Positions 1 through 8,062 are shown, numbered from the stretch's first letter. The stretch is 14,172 nt of DNA from JAAYUD01 sp036846645 (GCA_036846645.1 DAIUBN010000068.1:1-14172), one strand, 5' to 3'. The notes: a model not told the origin generated them from the sequence alone. Numbers and translations are program-made.

Positions 1-263
1 CTGCCAATCATCAGTCGTCTGACTCAAAAGCTTCTTCAGATAAAGCTGTAGAAAGTAAAGAAAAGGCCAAAGGTAGTAAAATACAAATCACGGGGTTGAA
101 GACGATTCATGTTATGGCAAAGGGAGAAAATTTGTATACTATTGCCAAAACATATCTAGGTTCTAAAGATAAAATAAAGTATTTGCTACAATACAATAAT
201 TTTAAAAATCCTAATTTGGTGACGATAGGTACTAAAATCCGTATACCGATATTGTCTGAATAG
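1..263 (+). CDS. LysM-domain protein, 3' end (5' part outside window)
   Basis: Only the last 86 codons are present, read in the frame starting at base 3 and ending at TAG 261-263. The first ~31 visible residues are a Ser/Lys/Asp-rich linker. The last ~50 form a LysM module: it opens with IHVMAKGENLYTIAKTYLG, continues through a YNN core, and ends in the typical G-T-K-I-R-I-P strand. LysM modules bind GlcNAc-containing glycans, mainly peptidoglycan. A C-terminal LysM behind a charged linker occurs in several Bacteroidota architectures, including proteins with an N-terminal HU/IHF-like DNA-binding domain. The N-terminus is not visible, so neither that nor a secretion signal can be judged. It lies on the same strand as the Bat operon, but the 146-nt gap with a candidate promoter suggests separate transcription. 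Confidence 0.8.
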   Translation, partial: ANHQSSDSKASSDKAVESKEKAKGSKIQITGLKTIHVMAKGENLYTIAKTYLGSKDKIKYLLQYNNFKNPNLVTIGTKIRIPILSE

Positions 264-302
264 TAATTGTAAGGTTTTAAATGTTTTTTTAATCTAAATT
301 AG

Positions 303-333
303 TTGCAATAGACGATATTATGCCGTATTTTTG
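303..333 (+). promoter_or_regulatory. Candidate Bacteroidota-type promoter for the moxR-bat operon
   Basis: The box TATTTTTG at 326-333 matches the Bacteroidota -7 consensus TAnnTTTG exactly. A TTG at 303-305 sits 20 bp upstream, where the -33 TTTG element is expected; its first base is G rather than T. Transcription would start near 338-342, leaving a leader of about 70 nt before the moxR ATG. The region is AT-rich, so a chance match is possible. The position, just ahead of an eight-gene run with no other good gap, supports the call. Confidence 0.45.
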
Positions 334-342
334 GGCTCGCAA

Positions 343-360
343 AGAAAACGGTTGTTTTCT
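343..360 (+). promoter_or_regulatory. Small perfect hairpin in the moxR leader
   Basis: AGAAAAC (343-349) and GTTTTCT (354-360) form a perfect 7-bp stem around the 4-nt loop GGTT. CTC (336-338) and GAG (361-363) could extend it past an asymmetric bulge. No T-run follows, so it does not look like an intrinsic terminator for the upstream LysM gene. If the promoter at 303-333 is right, the hairpin lies at or near the 5' end of the operon mRNA and could stabilise the transcript. It could also be a protein-binding site in the DNA. Confidence 0.4.
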
Positions 361-409
361 GAGAGAATATAATTTATTTAATTAGTGAATTAATATAATA
401 AATACGAAA

Positions 410-1405
410 ATGGGTGAACCTATTGACATCCGCGAATTGAATGAGCGGATTGAAAGTCAAAGTGCTTTCGTGACAAATTTAACAGCGGGAATGGACCAAG
501 TGATTGTTGGTCAGAAACATTTAATAGAATCATTGCTTATCGGACTGTTGGCTGATGGACATATCTTATTGGAAGGTGTTCCCGGTTTGGCAAAAACACT
601 TGCTATTAAGACTCTGGCCTCTCTGATTGATGCAAAATATAGTCGTATCCAGTTTACTCCTGATTTGCTACCTGCCGATTTGGTTGGAACAATGATATAT
701 AGTCAGAAAGATGAGACTTTTGTTGTTCGTAAGGGTCCGGTTTTTGCAAACTTCATCTTGGCAGATGAAATCAACCGTGCTCCGGCTAAAGTACAAAGTG
801 CTTTGCTCGAGTCGATGCAGGAACGTCAGGTGACTATCGGTAACGAGACATTCCAACTTCCCGATCCTTTCTTGGTTATGGCTACTCAGAATCCTATCGA
901 ACAAGAAGGTACATATCCATTGCCTGAAGCACAAGTCGATCGTTTCATGTTGAAGGTAGTAATTGACTATCCGAAGATGGAAGAAGAGAAGGCTATCATC
1001 AGAGAGAATATAGATGGTAGAAAGTTGGAGGTTCGTCCTATCTTGAAACCGCAAGAAATACTTGAAGCTCGTAAAATTGTTCGTCAGGTATATCTCGATG
1101 AGAAGATTGAGAAATATATCGTCGATATCGTTTTTGCAACTCGTAAACCCGAGGAATATGGATTGAAGGAACTGAAGGGAATGATTAATTTCGGTGCTTC
1201 TCCACGTGCTTCAATCAACTTGGCTTTGGCTTCGAGAGCATACGCTTTCATCAAACGCCGTGGTTATGTCATCCCAGAAGATATCAGAGCTGTGGCTCAT
1301 GATGTTCTTCGTCATCGTATAGGATTGTCGTACGAAGCAGAAGCTGCCAACATGACATCCGACGAGATTGTAAGCAAGATACTTAATAAGGTAGAAGTGC
1401 CCTGA
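410..1405 (+). CDS. moxR: MoxR-family AAA+ ATPase, first gene of the Bat operon
   Basis: This 331-aa cytosolic AAA+ ATPase has no signal peptide or membrane segment. Walker A is GVPGLAKT (residues 56-63) and Walker B is FILADE (115-120), followed by the MoxR signature INRAPAKVQSALLESMQE. The sensor-1 Asn is in ATQNP (158-162), an arginine-finger candidate is in QVDRF (175-179), and the sensor-2 Arg is in GASPRAS (262-268). The length is normal for the family. MoxR ATPases are chaperone-like enzymes that act on VWA/MIDAS proteins, and three genes encoding such proteins follow here. The ATG at 410 gives a standard MoxR N-terminus. There is no clear Shine-Dalgarno, as is usual in Bacteroidota. 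The next gene begins 11 nt after the stop, so the two are almost certainly cotranscribed. The fold and family are certain; the client is inferred. Confidence 0.96.
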   Translation: MGEPIDIRELNERIESQSAFVTNLTAGMDQVIVGQKHLIESLLIGLLADGHILLEGVPGLAKTLAIKTLASLIDAKYSRIQFTPDLLPADLVGTMIYSQKDETFVVRKGPVFANFILADEINRAPAKVQSALLESMQERQVTIGNETFQLPDPFLVMATQNPIEQEGTYPLPEAQVDRFMLKVVIDYPKMEEEKAIIRENIDGRKLEVRPILKPQEILEARKIVRQVYLDEKIEKYIVDIVFATRKPEEYGLKELKGMINFGASPRASINLALASRAYAFIKRRGYVIPEDIRAVAHDVLRHRIGLSYEAEAANMTSDEIVSKILNKVEVP

Positions 1406-1416
1406 TACGCTGAATC

Positions 1417-2286
1417 ATGGAAACAAGCGAAATATTAAAGAAAGTTCGTAAGATAGAAATCAAAACTCGCGGACTGTCGAACAATATCTTTGCAGGTCAG
1501 TATCATTCGGCTTTTAAAGGTAGAGGTATGGCGTTCTCAGAAGTTCGTGAATATCAATATGGTGATGATATTCGTGATATAGACTGGAATGTTACGGCTC
1601 GCTTTAACAAACCATACGTCAAAGTATTCGAAGAGGAACGTGAGCTGACAGTGATGTTGCTCATCGACGTCTCTGGTAGTTTGGAATTCGGTACAGTGAA
1701 ACAGCTTAAAAAGGATATGCTTACAGAGATTGCCGCAACGTTGGCTTTTTCGGCTATTCAAAATAATGATAAAATTGGTGTGATATTCTTTTCTGATAAG
1801 ATAGAGAAGTTCATTCCGCCAAAGAAAGGTCGCAAGCATATCTTATATATAATAAGAGAATTGCTCGACTTCAAAGCTGATAGTCGTAAGACGAATATCC
1901 AACAGGCATTGCAATATCTGACAAATGTGATGAAACGTCGTTGCACTACGTTCGTTCTATCAGATTTTATTGATTCGAATGATTTTGAAAATGCTTTGAC
2001 TATTGCCAATCGTAAACATGATATTGTGGCCTTACAGGTATTCGATAAAAGGGTCGCTGAGATTCCTAATGTCGGATTGATGAGGGTGAAAGATGCTGAA
2101 ACCGGCAATGAACAATGGATTGATACTTCATCGGCAATTGTTCGGAACATGCATCATAAGTGGTGGCTAGATAGTCAGGCTCGACTTAATTCTACTTTCA
2201 CTAAATGTCAGGTAGATGCTGTTTCGGTACGTACCGACCAGGATTATGTCAAAGCATTGCTCAATCTTTTTGCTAAACGTAATTAA
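1417..2286 (+). CDS. DUF58 protein with a MIDAS-containing VWA-like domain
   Basis: This 289-aa soluble protein is the usual partner of MoxR. The DUF58 signature covers residues ~35-75, including GRGMAFSEVREYQYGDDIRD, then IDWNVTARF and the K-P-Y-V-K-V-F-E-E-E stretch. A VWA-like fold follows, with an intact MIDAS motif D84-V-S86-G-S88, a candidate MIDAS Thr at ~T159 and an Asp in LSDF (~183). No transmembrane segments are evident, unlike longer DUF58 proteins with two N-terminal helices, so it should be cytosolic and able to contact MoxR directly. Metal-dependent adhesion of this kind usually mediates protein-protein contacts. It starts 11 nt after moxR and ends 7 nt before the next gene. 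The molecular role of DUF58 proteins in Bat operons is not established. Confidence 0.93.
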   Translation: METSEILKKVRKIEIKTRGLSNNIFAGQYHSAFKGRGMAFSEVREYQYGDDIRDIDWNVTARFNKPYVKVFEEERELTVMLLIDVSGSLEFGTVKQLKKDMLTEIAATLAFSAIQNNDKIGVIFFSDKIEKFIPPKKGRKHILYIIRELLDFKADSRKTNIQQALQYLTNVMKRRCTTFVLSDFIDSNDFENALTIANRKHDIVALQVFDKRVAEIPNVGLMRVKDAETGNEQWIDTSSAIVRNMHHKWWLDSQARLNSTFTKCQVDAVSVRTDQDYVKALLNLFAKRN

Positions 2287-2293
2287 TGCGAAT

Positions 2294-3370
2294 ATGAAAA
2301 AAATTGCTTTTCTGTTTTTGTTGCTCATCTCTCTGGTTGCTAATGGGCTTTCTGCTCAATCGGTAACGGTGACTTCGAAGATGGATTCCACTCAGATAAA
2401 GATAGGTCAACAGACTAAGATCAGGTTGATTGTTTCTGCTGCCGAAGGACAAAACGTTGTATTCCCTGTATTTAGAGATACCATCGTTGGTAATGTCTTT
2501 TTGGTAAAAGCCGATGCTCCTGAATCAAAGAAGGTGGGCAACAATAGATTGGAAATATCTAAATCTTATACCGTTACTTCTTTCGATTCGGCACTTTATT
2601 ATATTCCACCAATGGTTGTGAAGGTCGACAATAGGGATTATCCTACACAGTCTTTATCACTCAAGGTGATGACGGTGCCTGTAGATACTGTTCATGCTGA
2701 TAAGTTCTATGGGCAGAAACCGATTATGAAAGCTCCTTTTGTTTGGTCTGACTGGATAGGTCTGTTCCTCTTTTCTATTCTGGCATTGGCTTTCATTGCT
2801 GCTCTTGTTTATCTTTTCATTCGTCTTCATGATAACAAACCGATTATTAAGCATATCAAAGTTGCGCCTAAGTTGACTCCGCATCAACAGGCTATGAAGG
2901 AGATAGAAGAGATAAAAGAAGAAAAACTCGAACTGAAAAAAGAAGATCCGAAAGAGTACTATACGCGACTTACAGAAGCCATCAGAAAGTATATCAAGGA
3001 ACGTTTTTATTTCAACGCAATGGAGATGACCTCTCAAGAGATTATCGATAAATTGATGGATTTGAAAGATAAGGAAGCTTTGACAGACCTTTCGTTCTTA
3101 TTCCGTACAGCCGATTTGGTGAAGTTTGCAAAACACGCACCAGAGTTGAATGAAAATGATGCAAACTTGGTAAAAGCTGTAGACTTCATTAATCAGACTA
3201 AAGTTGAAGAAGATGAGAAGGTGCAGCAGCCAACAGAAATTACTGTTGTAGAAAAACGTTCGCTGCGTACTAAGCGTTTGCTGGTTACTGCAATAGTGGT
3301 TTTATCTATTGGTATCGTTGCTAGTTTGGTATATATCGGTTCTCAGTTGTATGCACTTCTATCTTGGTAG
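2294..3370 (+). CDS. Unnamed Bat-operon membrane protein with BatD-like architecture
   Basis: The predicted product is 358 aa. I chose ATG 2294 because it gives a clean signal peptide (MKKIAFLFLLLISLVANG, likely cut near LSA-QS). Longer in-frame starts would overlap the DUF58 gene and bury the signal. The order is: signal peptide 1-22, a periplasmic beta-rich domain ~23-145, TM helix ~155-177, a charged helical stretch ~198-220 (EIEEIKEEKLELKKE), a cytosolic helical domain ~220-285, and a second TM helix ~328-355 close to the C-terminus. The helical domain (YYTRLTEAIRKYIKERF through VKFAKHAP) aligns by eye with the C-terminal domain of BatD in this window (FYDEVLKALWGYTSDKL through ARFAPSG). 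A role in the Bat complex is inferred from position and architecture. I know of no settled gene name. Confidence 0.88.
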   Translation: MKKIAFLFLLLISLVANGLSAQSVTVTSKMDSTQIKIGQQTKIRLIVSAAEGQNVVFPVFRDTIVGNVFLVKADAPESKKVGNNRLEISKSYTVTSFDSALYYIPPMVVKVDNRDYPTQSLSLKVMTVPVDTVHADKFYGQKPIMKAPFVWSDWIGLFLFSILALAFIAALVYLFIRLHDNKPIIKHIKVAPKLTPHQQAMKEIEEIKEEKLELKKEDPKEYYTRLTEAIRKYIKERFYFNAMEMTSQEIIDKLMDLKDKEALTDLSFLFRTADLVKFAKHAPELNENDANLVKAVDFINQTKVEEDEKVQQPTEITVVEKRSLRTKRLLVTAIVVLSIGIVASLVYIGSQLYALLSW

Positions 3371-3416
3371 AAGTATGTATGAACTATATGTTAACAATTA
3401 AATAATTTGGATTAGA

Positions 3417-4400
3417 ATGGTTTTTGCCAATAGTGGATATTTGTTTTTGCTACTCTTTCTTATACCTTATATAATATGGTATATCATGAAAGGAAGAAAG
3501 TCGGGCGCTTCTTTGCAAGTGTCGGATACCAAAGTTTATGCAAAGACACCAAAGACTTTAAAAATTTACCTGCTGCATCTGCCTTTCTTGCTGCGTATCT
3601 GTACTTTTGTACTTATTGTTTTGATTCTGGCTCGTCCTCAATCTACCAACAGCTGGAAAGATAGCGAGACAGAGGGTATAGATATTATGATGTGTTTAGA
3701 TACTTCGACAAGTATGCTTGCCGAAGATATCAAGCCTAATCGTATTCAGGCGGCAGAAGATGTTGCAGCCAATTTTATTAGTGGTCGCCCAAATGATAAT
3801 ATCGGATTGACATTGTTTGCGGGAGAAACTTTCACGCAATGTCCTCTTACTATAGATCATGCGGTGTTGCTCAATCTCTTTCAGAGTATAAGGGCTGGTA
3901 TGCTACCAGACGGTACTGCTATCGGTATGGGTCTTGCCAATGCTGTCTCTCACTTGAAGAATAGTAAAGCCAAGTCGAAAGTGATAATCTTATTGACTGA
4001 TGGTTCCAATAATATGGGTGATATCTCTCCTTTGACCGCTGCCGAAATAGCCAGAACGTATGGTATCAGAATTTATACTATAGGCGTTGGCTCTAATGGT
4101 ACAGCTGCCTATCCGGTGCCTGTTGGTGGAACTATTCAATATATTACTCTCCCTGTAGAGATTGATGAAAAGACATTGAATCAGATAGCTAGTACGACAG
4201 ATGGTATTTATTATCGTGCCACAAGTCGTTCCAAACTGGAAAAGATATATCAAGAAATAGATAAGATGGAAAAGACGAAGCTAAATGTGAAGTCGTTCAA
4301 GAAGCGTACAGAAGAATATCAGCCTTTTGCGATACTAGCTTTGCTTTGTGTCTTATTGGAAATATTGTTACGGCAAACTGTTTTGAAGAAATTGCCATAA
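3417..4400 (+). CDS. batA: BatA, membrane-anchored VWA protein
   Basis: This 327-aa protein has TM helices at ~5-23 and ~54-72, a VWA domain at ~88-285, and a C-terminal TM helix at ~303-318. The MIDAS is complete: D95-T-S97-T-S99 in MMCLDTSTSM, the Thr of DGTAIG (T167) and the Asp of LLTDG (D195). The ARPQ motif just before the VWA domain is typical of BatA and BatB. Topology places the VWA domain between the second and third helices, by family convention on the periplasmic side. It precedes batB by 26 nt, and the two are clear paralogues. The 46-nt gap before it is the largest inside the operon, but I see no convincing promoter there. Bat proteins were named for aerotolerance in Bacteroides fragilis; their biochemical activity is not established. 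Confidence 0.93.
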   Translation: MVFANSGYLFLLLFLIPYIIWYIMKGRKSGASLQVSDTKVYAKTPKTLKIYLLHLPFLLRICTFVLIVLILARPQSTNSWKDSETEGIDIMMCLDTSTSMLAEDIKPNRIQAAEDVAANFISGRPNDNIGLTLFAGETFTQCPLTIDHAVLLNLFQSIRAGMLPDGTAIGMGLANAVSHLKNSKAKSKVIILLTDGSNNMGDISPLTAAEIARTYGIRIYTIGVGSNGTAAYPVPVGGTIQYITLPVEIDEKTLNQIASTTDGIYYRATSRSKLEKIYQEIDKMEKTKLNVKSFKKRTEEYQPFAILALLCVLLEILLRQTVLKKLP

Positions 4401-4426
4401 CATGAACTATTAAAAGAATTAGAGAA

Positions 4427-5464
4427 ATGTTTCGATTTGAAGAACCTGCATATTTATATCTCTTGCTATTGCTTCCTGCATTAGTAATGTTTTATTTATA
4501 TAAGAACTTTAAGCGTCGTCGCCGTCTTCGTGAGTTTGGTGATCCTGAACTTATGGCTCAGTTGATGCCTTCTGTTTCAAGACACCGTGAAGATGCTAAG
4601 TTTTATTTATTGGTATGTGCTGTTGGATTGTTGGTAGTATTGATGGCACGTCCGCAGTTTGGTACTAAAGCTGAAAATGTGAAGCGTAACGGTGTGGAAA
4701 TAATCATCGCTCTTGATATATCTAATTCTATGTATTGTAAAGATGTTCAGCCAAGCAGATTGGAACGTGCCAAGTTATTGGTAGCTCAGCTTGTTGATCA
4801 ACTTGATAATGATAAAGTTGGATTTATTGTTTTTGCAGGTGACGCTTTCACTCAGTTACCTATTACGAGTGATTTTGTATCTGCCAAGATGTTTCTCGAT
4901 GCAATATCTCCTACAATGATACAAAAACAAGGTACTGCGATTGGTAGTGCTATAAGTTTGGCAACAAAGAGTTTTACTCCTCAAAAAGGTATTGGTAGGG
5001 CAATTGTTTTGATTACGGATGGTGAAAATCATGAACCAGGTGCCGATGAAGCTGTAACTGAGGCTCAAAAGAAAGGCATTGAAGTATGTGTTTTGGGAGT
5101 AGGTCTGCCTAATGGCGGTCCGATACCAATACCTGGTACTCATGATTATCTTCGCGATTCTCAAGGCAGCGTAGTCACTACTCGTCTTGATGAGAATATG
5201 TGCAAACAATTAGCTCAACTTGGAAAAGGAATATATGTTAGAGTTGATAATACTGATACAGCGCAAAAGGCTATTAATGGTGAGATAGATAAAATGGCTA
5301 AAGCTGATATCAATTCCAAAGTGTTTAGCGAATACGATGAACAATTTCAGGCTGTAGCATGGCTTATTCTTTTATTGTTGATTGCCGATATTTGTATCTT
5401 GGAATTCAAAAATCCGAGATTGAAAAATGTTCGATTGTTCTCTAATAAATTAATTAAGAGGTAA
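4427..5464 (+). CDS. batB: BatB, membrane-anchored VWA protein
   Basis: This 345-aa paralogue of BatA has TM helices at ~8-26 and ~58-74, a VWA domain at ~88-290, and a C-terminal TM helix at ~308-326. All MIDAS elements are present: D97-I-S99-N-S101 in IIALDISNSMYCKD, the Thr of KQGTAIG (T170) and the Asp of LITDGEN (D198). A very basic patch (KRRRRLR, ~29-35) follows the first helix and suggests that loop is cytosolic. The segment GGPIPIPGTHDYLRD is typical of BatB. Its stop (TAA 5462-5464) is separated by one base from the batC ATG, which suggests translational coupling. With an intact MIDAS in both BatA and BatB, the pair may form a heteromeric metal-dependent adhesion platform; this is inference. 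Confidence 0.93.
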   Translation: MFRFEEPAYLYLLLLLPALVMFYLYKNFKRRRRLREFGDPELMAQLMPSVSRHREDAKFYLLVCAVGLLVVLMARPQFGTKAENVKRNGVEIIIALDISNSMYCKDVQPSRLERAKLLVAQLVDQLDNDKVGFIVFAGDAFTQLPITSDFVSAKMFLDAISPTMIQKQGTAIGSAISLATKSFTPQKGIGRAIVLITDGENHEPGADEAVTEAQKKGIEVCVLGVGLPNGGPIPIPGTHDYLRDSQGSVVTTRLDENMCKQLAQLGKGIYVRVDNTDTAQKAINGEIDKMAKADINSKVFSEYDEQFQAVAWLILLLLIADICILEFKNPRLKNVRLFSNKLIKR

Positions 5465-5465
5465 G

Positions 5466-6170
5466 ATGATGAAGAATAAATACATATTGTTGTTTTGTCT
5501 TTTATTGTTTTCTATTGGAGCTGTAGCTCAGAAAAACGAAAGAATTAATATTCGTAAGGGTAATAAGGCATTTGATAATAAATCGTATGTGAAGTCCGAA
5601 ACTTATTATAGAAAGGCTCTAGATACAAACAAAAAATCCTCGATTTCGATGTATAACCTTGGCAATACATTGTCTATGCAAAAGAAATATAACGATGCAA
5701 TGAAGATGTACCAATCTGCAGCCAAAATAGAAAAAGATAAGTCTAGATTGGCTCAGATTTATCATAACATGGGTGTGTTGCTCATGGCTAATAAGGATTA
5801 TGAAAATGCAATCAAGGGCTTCTCTACATCTTTGTTTAATAACCCTAATGATGAAGAGACGCGTTATAATCTTGCTTTAGCTCAAAAATTACTCAAGAAG
5901 CAGAAGAAAGATCAAAATAAAAACAAGAATAATAAAAATAAGAATAAGGACAAGAATAAACAAAACAAAGATAAAAATAAGCAAGATAAGAATAAGCAGA
6001 ATAAAGACCAAAATAAACAGAATCAGCAGCAACAGAAGCAAAATCAGAATAAGATGTCTAAACAAAATGCTGATCAGTTGTTGAATGCTGTAATGCAGCA
6101 AGAAAAGGGTACCCAGGAGAAAATGAAAAAGCAAGGTATTCAGGGCAATCGTTTAGAAAAGAATTGGTAG
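5466..6170 (+). CDS. batC: BatC, exported TPR protein with a K/N/Q-rich region
   Basis: This 234-aa protein has a signal peptide (residues ~1-22, with GAVAQ at the likely cleavage site). TPR repeats follow at ~25-140; YNLGNTLSMQKKYNDAMKMY and YHNMGVLLMANKDYENAIKGF are recognisable repeats. Next is a ~58-residue low-complexity region (~141-198) made almost only of K, N, Q and D. The conserved BatC tail follows: NADQLLNAVMQQEKGTQEKM and a terminal RLEKNW. Two in-frame ATGs (5466 and 5469) are possible; the first is 1 nt after the batB stop. TPRs mediate protein contacts, so BatC may scaffold the VWA proteins in the periplasm. The low-complexity tract is probably disordered and strongly basic, with pairing to anionic envelope polymers one possibility. 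Confidence 0.9.
   Translation: MMKNKYILLFCLLLFSIGAVAQKNERINIRKGNKAFDNKSYVKSETYYRKALDTNKKSSISMYNLGNTLSMQKKYNDAMKMYQSAAKIEKDKSRLAQIYHNMGVLLMANKDYENAIKGFSTSLFNNPNDEETRYNLALAQKLLKKQKKDQNKNKNNKNKNKDKNKQNKDKNKQDKNKQNKDQNKQNQQQQKQNQNKMSKQNADQLLNAVMQQEKGTQEKMKKQGIQGNRLEKNW
5890..6060 (+). repeat. A-rich degenerate codon repeat inside batC
   Basis: This stretch consists almost entirely of AAA/AAG, AAT/AAC, GAT/GAC and CAA/CAG codons in short imperfect units such as AATAAGCAAGATAAG and AATAAAGACCAAAATAAACAG. It encodes the Lys/Asn/Gln/Asp tract of BatC. The reading frame stays open and no unit is long enough to call a perfect tandem array. Such tracts vary in length by slippage. The opposite strand also stays open because the complement of A-rich codons has few stops. 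Confidence 0.75.
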
Positions 6171-6181
6171 TTGCTTAAATT

Positions 6182-8044
6182 ATGAGAATGATGAAAAAGT
6201 TATTGTTTATAGTTACATTAATTTCGACTTTTTTGATGGCGCAGTATACTGAAGCGAAGGTTCGTTTCACTGCATCTGCTCCACAAACGGTTTCTGTTGG
6301 AGATCAGTTTAGATTGTCGTTTACTATTGGAACTGTCAATGTTGCCAATTTCCGTGCGCCTTCTATTAAAGGATTTGATGTTTTGATGGGACCTAGTCGT
6401 TCGGAAGAAAGTAGTACCCAAATTGTTAATGGTCATGTATCTTCTTCTGGAAGCATTACTTTTACCTATATATTAATGGCTACTGCACCTGGAACATTTT
6501 CTATTGGTGGAGCTACTGCTCAAGCTAATGGAGAGCATGTCACTTCTAATGGCGTAAGAATTAAAGTAGTAGCCGGTGGGGCTGGCTCAGGTTCATCATC
6601 GAGAAGAAGTAATTCGGGTGGTGGAGTTGCCACAAGCAATGTCGCTCCTTCTTCTCATAAGGGAGTTTCAAAAGCTGATTTGTTTGTTACAGGTTCATTG
6701 AATAAAACTTCAGTACACGAACAAGAAGCTATCGTTCTCACGTATCGAATTTATACAAGAGAGGCTAATCTACGTTTCGATAATGTTGTACTGCCCGATT
6801 TTAAAGGTTTCCACTCTCAAGAAGTTCAATTACCTACCAATGCAAAATGGACAACAGCTTCTTATAAAGGAAAGAACTATTATTCAACAGTATATCGTCA
6901 GTTTGTGCTCTTCCCGCAACAATCAGGTAAGTTAAAAATTGGTAGTGCACGATTTGATGCAGTTGTATCTAAAATATCTCAGACAGCCGATCCTTTTGAT
7001 GCGTTCTTCAATGGTGGTGGAAATATTGTCAACTTCAAGAAAATATTGACTTCTCCTGTGCTCAATATTAATGTGACTCCTCTGCCTACACGACCTGCCA
7101 ATTTCTCTGGTGGTGTTGGTACTTTCAGAATGACATCTTCTATCAATAGTCATAAAGTTAAGACCAACGATGCTATTACCATGCATATTGTTATATCGGG
7201 AACTGGTAATTTGAAGTTGTTATCGAATCCAATTATTACGTTCCCTGATAATTTCGAAAAATACGATCCGAAAGTATCAGAGAATACACAACTTACAGCT
7301 GCTGGTGTGGTAGGTAGCAAAACAATCGACTATTTATTAATACCTCGTGATCCTGGAACATTTACCATTCCTGCTGCTACTCTAACTTATTTTGATAGTG
7401 GAACTAATACTTATAAGACGATTCGTACACAGCCTTATAATATAGAAGTAGAGAAGGGTGCTGGAAATGCTACACAGCAAATTCAAAACTTCACCAATAA
7501 GCAAGACGTGAAGATATTAGGCGATGATATACGCTATATTAAGATGAACGATGTTTCGCTACAATCTAAAGGTGCTTTATTCTTTGGCTCATTCGTCTAT
7601 TGGTTATGGTATATCTTACCGGGTATTGCATTCATTATATTCTTGATATATTACCATCAACAGATTGTTGATAATGCAAATGTGGCAAAGATGCGCAATA
7701 AGAAAGCAAACAAGATTGCTAACAAGCGATTGAAGTATGCTGGTAAACTATTGTCAGAGAATAAGAAAGATGAATTCTATGATGAAGTTCTCAAGGCTCT
7801 TTGGGGATATACCAGTGATAAATTGAGCATTCCTGTTTCTCAATTATCGAAAGATAATATAGAAGAGAATATGAGAAACTATGGAGTTCAAGAAGATTTA
7901 ATCAAAGATTTCTTGGCTACTCTTAATGAATGTGAGTTCGCTCGTTTTGCTCCTAGTGGAGAAGGCAATCAAGCGATGGATAAGGTATATATGTCTTGTC
8001 TGAATATTATGAGTAAAATGGAAAGCTCTATAAAGCGTAAATAA
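6182..8044 (+). CDS. batD: BatD, large periplasmic beta-domain protein with a TM and cytosolic tail
   Basis: The product is 620 aa. A signal peptide spans ~1-25 (MKKLLFIVTLISTFLMA; cleavage near YTEA-K). A long periplasmic part (~26-465) carries repeated beta-sandwich-like units with the recurring pattern F/PGTF-x-I-x-x-A-x (APGTFSIGGATA at ~102-113 and DPGTFTIPAATL at ~390-401). A Gly/Ser-rich linker lies at ~131-150. The DIRYIK motif (449-454) precedes TM ~469-491. The cytosolic tail (~492-620) is basic after the TM and ends in a helical domain (FYDEVLKALWGYTSDKL, ECEFARFAPSG). This order is that of BatD. Of the in-frame starts (ATG 6182, 6188 and 6191), the first is kept. It begins 11 nt after batC. 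BatD probably links the periplasmic complex to the cytosolic MoxR side; that link is inference. Confidence 0.93.
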   Translation: MRMMKKLLFIVTLISTFLMAQYTEAKVRFTASAPQTVSVGDQFRLSFTIGTVNVANFRAPSIKGFDVLMGPSRSEESSTQIVNGHVSSSGSITFTYILMATAPGTFSIGGATAQANGEHVTSNGVRIKVVAGGAGSGSSSRRSNSGGGVATSNVAPSSHKGVSKADLFVTGSLNKTSVHEQEAIVLTYRIYTREANLRFDNVVLPDFKGFHSQEVQLPTNAKWTTASYKGKNYYSTVYRQFVLFPQQSGKLKIGSARFDAVVSKISQTADPFDAFFNGGGNIVNFKKILTSPVLNINVTPLPTRPANFSGGVGTFRMTSSINSHKVKTNDAITMHIVISGTGNLKLLSNPIITFPDNFEKYDPKVSENTQLTAAGVVGSKTIDYLLIPRDPGTFTIPAATLTYFDSGTNTYKTIRTQPYNIEVEKGAGNATQQIQNFTNKQDVKILGDDIRYIKMNDVSLQSKGALFFGSFVYWLWYILPGIAFIIFLIYYHQQIVDNANVAKMRNKKANKIANKRLKYAGKLLSENKKDEFYDEVLKALWGYTSDKLSIPVSQLSKDNIEENMRNYGVQEDLIKDFLATLNECEFARFAPSGEGNQAMDKVYMSCLNIMSKMESSIKRK

Positions 8045-8048
8045 TGAT

Positions 8049-8053
8049 AGGAG
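8049..8053 (+). promoter_or_regulatory. AGGAG Shine-Dalgarno-like site before batE
   Basis: AGGAG ends 9 nt before the batE ATG at 8063. It is the one clear SD-like match I noticed ahead of a gene in this operon; Bacteroidota genes usually rely on AT-rich leaders. It supports the batE start choice. Confidence 0.4.
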
Positions 8054-8062
8054 AGTAGTGAA

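Noticed and set aside
2216..2293. N-terminal extension of the third Bat gene from ATG 2216
   Set aside because: It would overlap the DUF58 gene by 71 nt, and the added residues are non-homologous and hide a textbook signal peptide that begins at ATG 2294.
3371..3416. Internal promoter before batA
   Set aside because: A TTTG at 3406-3409 is preceded by ATAA rather than TAnn, so the -7 box is out of register, and no good -33 element is evident.
5890..6060. CRISPR array or true tandem repeat
   Set aside because: The units are short, imperfect and in frame with codons of a conserved protein, with no regular spacers.
5889..6134. Minus-strand 81-codon open frame rich in Leu, Ile and Phe opposite batC
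   Set aside because: It is the complement of the A-rich Lys/Asn/Gln codons, which has few stops; the apparent membrane protein is a composition artefact.
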